Shown here in pieces: positions 23,486-34,269 of a DNA stretch of 64,000 bases. Source of the stretch: Brachynemurus nebulosus. Lineage: Eukaryota > Arthropoda > Insecta > Neuroptera > Myrmeleontidae. Numbering within the stretch: the stretch's first letter is position 1; the number at the start of each line of letters is the position of its first letter. The DNA is taken from the NCBI GenBank assembly GCA_035578155.1, contig JAPWDM010000011.1:20312375-20376374 (forward strand), read 5' to 3'. The position numbers and the translations under genes were made by a program. A model generated the notes under the pieces. That model saw only the letters and a list, made by a program, of their open reading frames with translations. It was not told the origin of the DNA and did no database searches.

Positions 23486-23614
23486 TTGTTAAAAAATCTT
23501 AAGCATGTCGACCGCTTTCGATGTGTGAAAACACGTCGAAAGACAAAAAATACGAAAGACAAAAAATAAAAAAATGCAATGAGAATAAAATAAAAGAAAA
23601 GAAAACTTTTTAGT

Positions 23615-24018
23615 TTGGATCGAAACGAGTCAGATCATAATAATGTCAATTGTAACAACTCTTCGGCTGGAAAACCACAACAATTCGTATATTATCATAC
23701 AATTACAATTGAAATATTAAAGTATAAAATATTTGAAAAAACATCCAGTTTTAAAATAGCAAAAATTTTTGCAAAAAAAGAAGTAACATCTGTAAAACTC
23801 CCAATCGCCTCTTCAACCCACATATTCAAATTAGCTCCATTGAATTTAGTCCAAAACAATTAAAAAAAAAATTCAATTATATGAAGAAATGAAACTAATG
23901 TTTCCATGTCAAAATTGTGACGCTCAAATTAATTCGTCAAGTATAATTTTTTGTATTTAAGATTCAACATATTGATCATCCCAAGTTTATTACTAAAGAG
24001 ATCAGACAAATGAATAGT
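23615..24018 (+). other. Possible relic coding segment with Cys/His pattern
   Basis: An 82-codon frame (23615-23863) is followed after a stop by another frame reading MFPCQNCDAQINSSSI and, after a one-base shift, KIQHIDHPKFIT. The C-x2-C then H-x2-H order resembles a decayed C2H2-type finger. This could be a transposon or gene relic, or chance in AT-rich DNA. No family is assigned. Confidence 0.15.
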
Positions 24019-24240
24019 TGTGAACGTTTGTAAATTTTCTGTTACTGCATTTCCCTTTTATTCTTACTTTAAACTTAAAAATTCACACACACAAATCTAA
24101 GATTTGGCTCTAATAAAATACATTCTCTAAATAAATTGAATGGTGTCAAAATCTTAAAACTGCGAATAACAAGAAAACCATATGCATATGATTTTGAATA
24201 CATACATCCATAGAGGCAAGACATATGGCGAATGTCTTAC

Positions 24241-24651
24241 TAGTGGTGGAGAACTATCGATAGCACTATCGATAACTATCGATAGTTTTGACTATCGAAA
24301 ACTATCGATATTTTTTTTTTACTATCGATAATTTTCGATACTTTTTTTCAGTCATTTCGTTTACTTATAAATACTAAAGATAATAAAAATTTCGTAGAAA
24401 TTATAGACAGGGATATAAAAACAACCATTTTAAGGGAATTTCCGGGCAAAAAGGAATAATTCCGCCCTGGCGTAAAACCGGCGACCTTTTTTTTTTTTTT
24501 GCTCGCCGGCTACCTAAATGCCGCCCAACTTGGGTATCAAAAACTATCGATAACTCTCGATAGTTTCACGACTGTCGTAACTATCGATAGTCGGGACTAT
24601 CGATAGTCAGAACTATCGATAGTCGGGACTATCGATAGTTCTCCATCCCTA
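24241..24651. mobile_element. hAT-type MITE with multiple TATCGATA sites, 411 bp
   Basis: A perfect 8-bp duplication TGTCTTAC (24233-24240 and 24652-24659) bounds inverted termini TAGTGGTGGAGAACTATCGA and TAGGGATGGAGAACTATCGA. Both features are typical of the hAT superfamily. Ten exact TATCGATA words were counted, five in each terminal region. The unrelated middle has GTAAAACCGGCGACC and a poly-T run. No transposase is encoded, so mobilisation would need a hAT enzyme in trans. Confidence 0.9.
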
Positions 24652-24832
24652 TGTCTTACCTAAAATATTCTGTTCAATTTATGTCGCGAATCCTACGTAT
24701 AGTTTTATAGAAAGTGCAGTTCACCATAGTCAACTACAATGGAGGCAGCGTTGAGAAGTGGTATTACGTTTTCATCAAAGACAAAATAAAAAGTTATTTT
24801 TTTGTAATTCAACGTACCTAACAATGTATTAA

Positions 24833-25449
24833 GGTACCATCACAGTGTGATCGACCGAAAAAAAGTCAGTTTTCGCGATTTTTTTGGATGGATAGGATAG
24901 GGGAATAGGGATGAATTTTTTTTTACGATTTGTACCACTATTTAACAATACAAAAATATTTTTTTATTCATTTTTATTTATTTTGTAAAATTATTATAAT
25001 TTTTTGAAAAAAAGTGTCTTTTGTGGCCGCAGTTTTTATTTGGAAAAAAAAAATCAAATAGATTATCAATTTGTAGGTAAGCCGCTAGGTCTATCTTCCT
25101 ATTATTCCACACGAAAAACTATAAAAAATTTTGTACGTTTTATTCAAACCGCCACCATTTTGTCAAATGTCAAAAAAAAGCTCCCATACGTACCTTTAAA
25201 CGGCTTAGCCACAGACTGATAATCAATTTGATTACCAAATGAAAACTGCAGCCGCAAACGTGGTCACCAAATTTCGGCCTTTTTTAAAGGTAGCAATTAT
25301 AAAAAATAAATAAAAATAAATAAAGAGTATTGCTGTGTTGTCAAATAGTATTAATCGTAAGAAAAATTCATCCCTATTCCCCCATCCTATCCATCCGAAA
25401 AAATCGCGAAAATTGATTATTTTTCGGCCGATCACACTGTGATGGTACC
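24833..25449. mobile_element. TTAA-flanked TIR element, 617 bp
   Basis: Inverted termini GGTACCATCACAGTGTGATC and the complement GATCACACTGTGATGGTACC, with TTAA immediately outside both ends (24829-24832, 25450-25453). Further inverted matches run inward, for example GGATGGATAGGATAGGGGAA with its complement, so the arms reach about 120 bases. The TTAA target suggests a piggyBac-group non-autonomous element, though the ends lack the usual CCC. It is non-coding. Confidence 0.75.
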
Positions 25450-25454
25450 TTAAG

Positions 25455-26720
25455 TTATCTTTTACAAAAACCTGATACATGAACCTGGATGAACCTGGTG
25501 TTTAACTTAACCTTCAACAGACTCATTTTATCTATAGGTGTAAAAATAAAGTGTTTTGCTACTTATTTATTTCATATAAGTATGTAGGGTAAATTAGGTA
25601 TTCGGAATTGTTGTCAATATTTATTATATACTGGAGTCCGAGAAAAATTTTCTGCTAAAAAATAATACGCTGATTACACTTTTTATAACGTAACTGTCCA
25701 AATGTCCATTTGTCGTGATAATCATAATAGCCAAAAATAAACAAAATACTCTCAGAATTTGAGCGAAATGGAAGTACTGGTAAAAAAATATCGATATCTA
25801 ACGGGATTTTACGGTGACACCGTGACTACCATCACTCCAGTTGCGATGAAATTCGTTGGAGCGATCTAAGAACCACATAATTTCGGAAAATTTCATAAAT
25901 ACCCGATCAAATAATTTTAAAGATACGCCACTTGATGAAACCTTCGGAGACACAGACGGACAGACAGACTGATCGACACACAGACAAGTCTCTAGTTGAA
26001 TCTACTGACAAGTAACTCAGAAGAAAGCAAATATATTAACCACCTAATATGTGTGAGTAAGTTACATACTTTTGAAACAATCTGTATGTGATTAAAACGA
26101 CTGAAAACAAAACAAAAAAAAATCAAATAACAAAAAAAAATCATTATCAACAAACCGCTCGCAATACTGCAATTCTGATTAAGTAGGTAAAATTCGAGTT
26201 TTTTTCGTATTCAATTTATATTAAAATCAAGAAAATATCTTTAGATATCTACACTCTCTTGACGGCTAACAATCACGAAAAGTCAACCTTGTTCTAATTT
26301 TTTTTTGTATTTTCCAAATATTAAGTTCCGAGAAAAGTATAAGTTACAATAAAAAAATTCAATTACGTATTCTGTACAAAAGCATAGATTTAATTTAATT
26401 ATTTAGAATATAATTAACATAAAAAATGAATAAATTTCTTTTTTTTGTTGAACAAATAAATAACTTTTGATTTGTAGTCAGATACAGACTTTTGTACGTA
26501 CATATTTCATAAATTTTAAAATATCCAAATTTTAAAATTCCAATTGAGAATCCTGACATCCTTTCCAAGGTGTCAGTTAGTCAAATACATAATATGACTA
26601 AATGAATAAGAAAATTCGCGGTTACTGTCTATTACTAGGTACTACTGACTGACAAAAATAGTTTTGGAAATCCAGGCAGTACACGTGAATTTCGAGGTCT
26701 TTCATTTTTTTATATGTAAT
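25455..26720. other. No gene seen
   Basis: AT-rich. A GACAGACAGAC-like tract near 25950-25985 is a short simple repeat. No coding feature is supported. Confidence 0.4.
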
Positions 26721-26729
26721 TGTATTAGA

Positions 26730-26928
26730 CAGTGGCGGATTTACCCTAAGTGCTGCTCTAGGCTGCGTGAAAAATGCCGCCTCTGCTTTATCTCGAAAAG
26801 CTAAAAAAAAAATCTTAAAACCTAAAAAAGTAAGTAAATTTTGCCGCCCTTTTGGCCCAAATTTACCTTCCCTAAAATCTGCCACCCTAGGCTCCAGCCT
26901 ACTCAGCCTGCTGGTAAATCCACCACTG
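26730..26928. mobile_element. hAT-type MITE, 199 bp, perfect 8-bp duplication
   Basis: Termini CAGTGGCGGATTTACC and GGTAAATCCACCACTG are inverted repeats, with the duplication GTATTAGA at 26722-26729 and 26929-26936. The identical duplication argues for a fairly recent insertion. Frames on both strands through this element are a by-product of its sequence, not genes. Confidence 0.9.
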
Positions 26929-26939
26929 GTATTAGACAA

Positions 26940-28795
26940 TTTACCTGTTAATACTTAACAACAGTCAATTTTTTTAAAAACAAAGAAAACTAGGGTAAAA
27001 TTATCATAGCACTTCACAAGCTAATATCCACATTTGGAGGCAGAACGAGAAGACTATGAAGAAAGATATTCCACTGTTTTTTTTATTTCTTTAATTCCCT
27101 GAAAAAATTACATTACCTGGAAAAACTACTTTCTCAAAGTATTATACACGGGTCTAATACTAATCGTTAGTAGTCGCTGCGGACCTAGAGAAAATTACAT
27201 TGAAACACATCAAACCGCAGTACTTTAATATAATCTTCTACGTGCTTGTTGCGACTACTAATGATTAGTACTAAGGCCATGTAAACAAGGTCTTATGTAG
27301 AATGCGATGAGTCACAATGTTACAGTTTCGCTGTTTTATTTTTTTATACAATTTACTGTAAAACTAAATCTTAAAAACACTTTTATGTTTATCTTACATT
27401 ATTTCATTTCATCATTTCATCTTTAATAAATTTCATCAAAAGATACTCGAATTTAATGTCGGAAAAATTATTTCAGCCACATTAAAACTTGTGCACTATA
27501 TACACTATTTGATAATATCCGTGCATGATATGATAAAGAATTCATTCAGCATAAATAAAACAATAATAATGGAACATCAAACCAATCGCTTACCACTCAA
27601 CTCACTGAACGAAGCAGTCATTAGTTTCATATTCCCTCTCATTCATTCATTCATTCATGTATGTAACTGACGTTCACAAATAACAAACAAAAAAATTAAA
27701 AAAACAACCAACTAACGAATAATAAAACAAGAGCATCAAACGCAAAAAAACAAAATCGATTCAGTAAGAAAAACCGTTAAATGAAAACAAAATCTAATTG
27801 ATTGATATCCGTTATTAGTTTTTCACCGCCACTGTCATCTGCCATTGACTTCACCAGATGATTGACGACTTGTCAATTTTATCTACAATGACATTAGATG
27901 ACAAAAGAGTTTATTACTTTTTAAATTATTAGCTTTTGTTGCCTGTATTTTTTTTTATTCGTTTTCTCTTGCTCTTTCTCTCTATACATATTATTATTAT
28001 TATCTATTATCTGACTTGGGTAGGTACGGTTTCTTTCCTCTTTAGTTTTTCTTGTGTCTGCTATCCTCAGTGTTTGATATCAAAATAAAATGTTTGTATT
28101 AAAGAAAATAAAATGAGCCACTGTACACGACTATAGCAGGAATCTAATCAATAACGCTTAATTAACTTTTAACCAATGAATCGATTAAAATAATCGAATA
28201 TAAACAAACGTTTTCATTATTAGCAATACTGTTTCGTTTTAGGAGCGGAAAAAAAAGAAGTACAAAGGAAGTTCGTTATTTGATAAAAACAATCGGCAGT
28301 AGGTATATTATTTTTATTCTGTTGCTTTTTTTTGTTTATTGAAACAATAAAAGAAAATCAAATTGATTTCTTTTGATCCTTTGAATTAGAATACACAAAC
28401 ACGAGAACGAAAATTGTTGATAAATAAGAAATTTATAACGAACCGAAGAGTAAAATAGTGAAACGATTGGCGGTTTTAAAATTTTTTATTGTAATTTGAA
28501 ACCAGTTGCGTTTGTACAATGGTGGATTCCTTTCCCTGTCAAATGGTACTTCTAAGGAAATAATTTTTTTTAAAAAAGGTCTTAAAAGAGAAGCTCACAT
28601 TTTTGTCAAACGAATACTTTTTTGCAATGCTAGGATTAAAATTGCAAAGTTAGTCCCTCATAATAAAAAGTAAAGTGTCATTTTTAGTCCCAGGGGGCTA
28701 AAACAAGCAGAATTTATAAAGCATTAGCAATCAGCAAGCGTAATTTAACTTAAATAGCATTGTTAGGTAATTTAAAATATTAAACAAATTATTCT
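26940..28795. other. No gene seen; one small palindrome
   Basis: Mostly unremarkable AT-rich DNA with an ATTCATTCATTC run near 27640 and no coding frame. Apart from the palindrome at 27.15 kb it is not visibly repetitive, so it may be host single-copy sequence such as an intron. Confidence 0.4.
27151..27278. repeat. Short inverted-repeat element, about 128 bp
   Basis: Left arm GGTCTAATACTAATCGTTAG followed by TAGTCGC; right arm GCGACTACTAATGATTAGTA followed by CTAAGGCC. The arms match with few differences around a loop of about 70 bases. No target duplication is evident. Confidence 0.55.
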
Positions 28796-28797
28796 AA

Positions 28798-29045
28798 CTT
28801 GTAGATAAAGGTAAATAGTTATATTGTATTCTTCAATTTGATTAATTTATCTAAAGTATACTTGATGTAATATTATTTCATACTATTTGAATGACATTTA
28901 AAGAAATTTTTCCCCATTTTTATAAAAATACTAAAGTGTTCTTTTATCTCTCCTGTGAATTATTGTTCTCAGGCCTTTACAGGCCCTCTGACATCAAATT
29001 TCACACTCAGAATTAAAAATCACACTTCAGTCCCAAACAATTATG
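28798..29045 (-). repeat. Second SINE-like family, copy 2 (inverted)
   Basis: CTCAGGCCTTTACAGGCCCT and the TTCACACTC word match the complement of the 20.34-20.43 kb copy. CTTGTAGATAAAGGTAAATA through GAATGACATTTAAA matches the complement of 33.43-33.54 kb. The three partial copies together define a repeat of roughly 250 bp. Confidence 0.6.
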
Positions 29046-29049
29046 GGCG

Positions 29050-29700
29050 GTTACTTAATCGAATTTATTGAAAGATATATGATTTAATTACAGTACAGGA
29101 GAGGATTTGATATTTGTTGAAAATTTTTTCACTATGTCACTGCTCTCGTTATTTTTAAATCTTAAATCGACAACGTAAGTTCTAACTAAATAAACTTTAA
29201 ACAACCTAAAGCACACTGTTAAATTGAATTTTATCACAGTCAGTGATAATCCAAACGAATTAAATATTAAACGTTACAGTTTGTTTTGTTACCGGGAAAA
29301 GTGATTTTATCTCTAATTTTTTCTTAGGACTAAAAGAAAAAGACTTAACAAAATATTAATGGAGCAACCATTTAGTTCTTTTTAACGGTGACACACTAAG
29401 ATATTATGGATTGTAGAGCACATTCTAGTATTAATGTCATTTTTAGCAGTGATATATGATCTACATGCATACGTACTTCTAAAATACAATAATGTTAACG
29501 CAATAAGTACGTAACTCGAATAATTTTCTTGCGCGCTAATAAATTTTAGAGTAGCAAACTTTTTTTGGTAATTCTTCACTTCACCTTCATATTAAGAAAT
29601 TTCCAGACAGAAATAAATGAAAATTACGTGATTTCTCAAGTACATAAATTGTTTACAATAATTTTAATAAAATATTTTTTTTACTTAATATGACAACAAT
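29050..29700. other. No gene seen
   Basis: AT-rich. A short minus-strand frame at 29382-29579 has no domain. Confidence 0.4.
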
Positions 29701-29769
29701 CGTGTGGTTAAATATTTTCAAATAAATTGCTGGATTTTCCGGCTATTTACTATACCTTTTTTAATAGAA

Positions 29770-30640
29770 ATTAATGACTACTTTATATCGGAAATTATAA
29801 TATACAAAAACTCAAGTCGATTTTACGAATTGGAGATAAAATTTCTGGAAGAAAAGTCTTTTCAGCTTGACTTGTCTCGTATAGGAATGGTGGGAATGTT
29901 GTATGGCTGGGGCGTAAGGAAATATATTATCATACACTTGTAAAATATATGCTTTTTTGAAAATTTTTGTTCATTTTAGGTTTAAGCAGTACGCCCTTGA
30001 GTTTTGAAATTAAGAATACAGGGTCTCTTTTTACTCTACGTAACTACTTTAAAAAAAAAATTGCAGACTGTATGAAAAAAGTCATGAATAATTGATTAGT
30101 ATCAATATAGTAATATTACTAATTAATTAATTATACCGCTCATCAGTGGAAGTAACTAAGACTGATTTAAACTACGTAAACCTTCTTTTTTGACAGACAT
30201 TTGACTTAAAGCAATAGCCACTATCTATACCACCCTTAGTTACATGATAAACCCCTTCTCTGTACTATAAATAACTGATTTGACCAGTACAATTAAGAAA
30301 ATTAAGTAATCATGATTTGTTCAAGAAAAATTTTTAAAGTAGTTATCTAAAAAGGGGAAAAAACGAGAAATATTTCAAAAAAGCATTTTCAAAAAGTTTC
30401 TCCAACTTAGATCATATTTCTTAGAATCAGCGAAAATTCTCAAAAAAATGGATATACATAAGTATACGATATATTTCCGTATACCCCAACCAGGCAAAAT
30501 TCCACGATTCCTGTGTGAAAAAATAAGTAAAATCGAAAAATTGCGCTCTCTGTGTTCTATTTTCAGTACATTCAGTCGACCTATTTTTTTACATATTAAA
30601 TTTTCCGGTTTAAAGTAGTTATTTTTCATCAAAATGGCTG
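29770..30640. repeat. Diverged inverted-repeat element, about 0.87 kb
   Basis: The left block (GACTACTTTATATCGGAAAT, then GGCTGGGGCGTAAGGAAATA) recurs inverted on the right (complement of GTATACCCCAACCAGGC, then TTCCGGTTTAAAGTAGTTAT). The arms are clearly related but diverged, with an unrelated centre of about 300 bases. It may be an old fold-back element or two inverted copies of one repeat. Confidence 0.5.
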
Positions 30641-30649
30641 GCAAACCAA

Positions 30650-32575
30650 ATGATCAATTTTAATTTTTCTACCCTGAAAACATTATTTGTTATATCTACG
30701 AACATTTAAGCAAATCAGTCAAAGAACAGCTTTAGTCAAAGAACTTGACAATATGAAAACTATTTATTATCACTCAACTTATTAAGCAACCATAAAATAG
30801 ACTGGTACAACTTTACCAAGGCACACTTTTTTAAGAACCCTCAAACTCAACCTATGAGGGCGACTCATAAGAAACGTTGTTTATGTTGAATGAAAAAGAA
30901 TTAAAATATAACGTCGTTATTATGACTACAAAACAAAATTGGTTGCTTCTAAAGAACTACTGACTGTTATTGAAATGAAAATGCTCACCTCTTGAGTATT
31001 GAACTAAATAAAATCTAGACAAGTCCAAAAAGCCTTAGAAACCTGAGGAAACAAAAGAACAGCTTTATCCAATACGTGACTGCGTTATTTGCACAGTTAT
31101 ACACTTATTGGACTCAATATTTGCCTTATATATCCCCGTATATATGTTTGTTTATGTTATATATTATGTTATAGTTAACAACAAATTTTTATAAAATAAA
31201 ATTCAAATAAAAATACACTTGTACGGCAAATTAATGTAAACATAAATCATATGATGTACTTAAATTTATTGTGTGTGTATTTTTCTTTTTCCCTCCATAG
31301 AACATTGTCGTCTACGTCTTCGTCCTTACCGACGTCCTACGTCCTGTCCTACACGTCCTATGTCTACACATTTTATTTTTATTGTTGTGTGTTGTACGCC
31401 GCTTTCAATGAAAGCACAGCAAAAAAAAAAAAAAAAAAATAAAGAAAACAGGAAAACAGGAAAACATGAACACGATAAATCTTCGACAAAATGTTATTTG
31501 TATATGTAGAGCAAAGTAAGTATCTTGTTTAATAAAAATATACTTTACATTGAAATTAATTCGTTCTTTATAATCATTGTATATGTTCCACAATTTATTT
31601 TCAAAAATATAAAAACGAAAATGTTCCCGAACACGTTACGCAAGATTACCCACATGTTTGATCATTATTTTCAACAATCATTTAATAATATTCCATTAAA
31701 ATCATAATTTTCTTTAATTTTATTTATTTATTTATTTATTCATTTTTTTTTTTGCAATTAATTAACATATAGATAATTTCTATTATAATCCACCGTATAT
31801 GTGGTACATTGTTAGTTTTAACCCTTGTATTATTAAGAATTATAGATTTAAACTAGCATACGGACATAAAATGGTCCTTATTTAATATCGTGTTGGACAG
31901 TACTGTTCACTACTGAACAAAAATATACATTAAAACTGTTATGGAAGTTGCTTGTTTGGCTGGTTGTTCAAAGTGTTTAAAATATATATTTTTTCTGATT
32001 AATACATTTTAAAAATTTTTTTATGTTTGTTACTAGTTTAATTTTATACTTAATTTTAATATGTTAACATTATTTTATGTGTGGTTAGAAACTTTTATTT
32101 TACTAAAAACTTACTGTTGCCAATTTGATACATTGGCATACCATTACAGCAAAGATTCTTTTTATAATACACCCTGATAAGATAGAAATGCAATTATATT
32201 TCTATCTCTTTTTAAATACAAATTGAGAATATATCGGTTGGTAACTATGACTTGCAATTTCGATGTGTATAGAATACAAATATATATGATAATTATTTGC
32301 AATACATTTTAGTGCAAAATATTTAATAATCAGTCAAAAACTTATACTATTATGAAAAGTGAATGTATTTCATATTAAAAATGCATTTCGTATTTAATAC
32401 ATGAAACATTCTGTATACAAATTATATATTTGTAATACATGCTTAAAAGGAATAAAAAATATATTTCTTTCTTCCTTAAAGAGATTACGAAATATGTATC
32501 TTTCTTTCTCGCACGTGTATTATAAAAAGAATCCTTTGTGTAGATAAATAATTTTTAAATATAACCGTAATGAAC
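30650..32575. other. No gene seen
   Basis: AT-rich. Contains a short GTCCTAC-type local repeat at 31315-31365, a poly-A run at 31421-31440 and a TTTA run at 31719-31745. None of the short frames is supported by a domain. Confidence 0.4.
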
Positions 32576-32582
32576 AATTCGT

Positions 32583-33155
32583 AGCCATATGGATACATTT
32601 GCCTTTAATAACATTTTTCATTTTTGGAATATGAGACGTGTAGTTATACCCGCTATAACAAATCTTATGGTAAACTCTATGATGTGGCTATTTTACCACC
32701 AGATGTATCCGATGTATCAGATTATTTGAGTCAGATAATGTGGACATAGAAATTCTAGCATCAGAATCAGATTTTGAAGAACCTTATTTAAATAAGAGGC
32801 ACAAACGTTCGTAATCTAGCTTATTGTCACAAAAAGATAACTTTATAGATCACTGGCTAGTTTAAACCAACAAATGTCGATGATAACATTACAAAAATCA
32901 TTCACGAGATTAAAATGTGTAAAATGTGATACACGACTTCGTCTCACCAAAACAAAGAAATATTTTATTTCATTTCATCAGTAATAAATTGTAATTTTAT
33001 TTCTGCTTGTAAATGAATAAAATTATTTTACAGAAATAAATATTCTTTTTTTTTTAAACGTTTGTTTTATTCGAAAGCCAGTGTAGCCATATGGCAACAT
33101 TTTACATATAAGCAACACTTTCAGATAAAGGCCAATGTAGTCATATGGATACGAA
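32583..33155 (+). mobile_element. piggyBac-like deletion derivative
   Basis: Related inverted ends: CCATATGGATACATTTGCC and, on the other strand, CCATATGACTACATTGGCC, both followed by TTTA. An additional CCATATGGCAACA block sits at 33089. No TTAA duplication is seen, so the exact borders are uncertain. The interior keeps two scraps of transposase coding sequence on the plus strand, listed separately. Confidence 0.5.
32681..32984 (+). pseudogene. piggyBac transposase scraps (acidic N-region and Cys C-terminus)
   Basis: From 32681 the frame reads DVAILPPDVSDVSDYLS; after a one-base shift it continues SDNVDIEILASESDFEEPYL and NKRHKR, an acidic N-terminal region typical of piggyBac-family proteins. 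At 32907-32984 a separate frame reads RLKCVKCDTRLRLTKTKKYF followed by ISFHQ and stop, like the Cys-rich C-terminal tail of piggyBac transposases with some Cys replaced. The DDD catalytic core is missing. Assignment is by eye. Confidence 0.5.
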
Positions 33156-33354
33156 TGGAAAAACCAATTTCCACGCATTTCCCTGGAAAATACATGACAG
33201 AATTTCAATATTTACGATATTTCTAAACTATGTACCAAAAATCAGACTTGTACAATTTTTAAAAATATTCATGGCGAATAGCAAAGTGAATAACAAGTTA
33301 CAAAATGAAGATGTTTTTTCAACGAGTCGTAAGTTTGCCAAACGAAGCCACGAA

Positions 33355-33640
33355 GAGTAAAGGCCTTTATAGACTCTCTGGCAACAAACAATTCCAAATA
33401 ATCAAAAATTATAAAAATTAAGAAAAAATTTATTTAAATGTCATTCAAACTGTATGAAATTATATTACCTCAAGTATACCTCGGATAAATCAATCAAATT
33501 GTACAATACAATATACTACTGTTTGTCTTTATCTACAAGTTTGAATTTATTTTTAATAAATAAAAAAACTTTACAGAAATGTCACTTTATTGTTAAAATT
33601 TATAATAACATGTTTCAGTTAATAAGACCATTGTGAAACA
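33355..33640 (+). repeat. Second SINE-like family, copy 3
   Basis: AAGGCCTTTATAGACTCTCT leads into AATTATAAAAATTAAGAAAA and ATGTCATTCAAACTGTATGA, matching the other two copies. The tRNA-like head is missing or unrecognisable here. Confidence 0.55.
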
Positions 33641-33670
33641 AGTCTTTAATAATAATAAGTTGCATTCTAG

Positions 33671-34266
33671 TATAAAACCGTTGTAACCTCACTACTTTTG
33701 ATAAAGGACTGCTGAGACCTTACTACTTTTGGTACAGAACTGCTGTGATTTTACTACTTAGGGTACAGAACCGCTGTGGCCTTACTACTTTGGGTACAGA
33801 ACCGCTATAACCTTACTACTTTTGGTACAGAACTGCTGTAATTTTACTACTTAAGGTACAGAACCGCTGTGACCTTACTACTTTTGATACAGAGCTGCTG
33901 TGATTTTACTACTTAGGGTACAGAACCGCTGTGACCTTACTACTTTTGGTACAGAACTGCTGTGATTTTACTACTTTGGGTACAGAACCGCTGTGACTTT
34001 ACTACTTTTGATACAGAACTGCTGTTATTTTACTACTTAGGGTACAGAACCGCTGTCACCTTGCTACTTTTGGTTCAGAACTGCTGTGATTTTACTACTT
34101 TGGGTACAGAACCGCTGTGACCTTACTACTTTTGGTACAGAACTGCTGTGATTTTATTATTTTGGGAACAGAACCGCTATAACCTTACTACTCTTGGTAT
34201 AGAACTGTTGTAACCTTCTACTTTTGGTATAAAACTGCTGTGACTTCGCTACTTTTGGTATAGAAA
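33671..34266 (+). repeat. 31-bp minisatellite with 62-bp dimeric order
   Basis: About 19 units of 31 bp. Two subtypes mostly alternate: one contains CCGCTGTGACCTTACTAC with TTTTGGTACAGA, the other CTGCTGTGATTTTACTAC with TTAGGGTACAGA. Units become more diverged at both edges, and neighbouring dimers are most alike in the centre. No long coding frame spans the array. Confidence 0.9.
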
Positions 34267-34269
34267 TTT

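Noticed and set aside
26622..26939. 105-codon minus-strand frame
   Set aside because: Most of it lies inside a 199-bp hAT-type MITE and crosses its duplication.
31405..31440. Poly-A run as evidence of a processed gene copy
   Set aside because: No coding sequence precedes it and no target duplication is seen.
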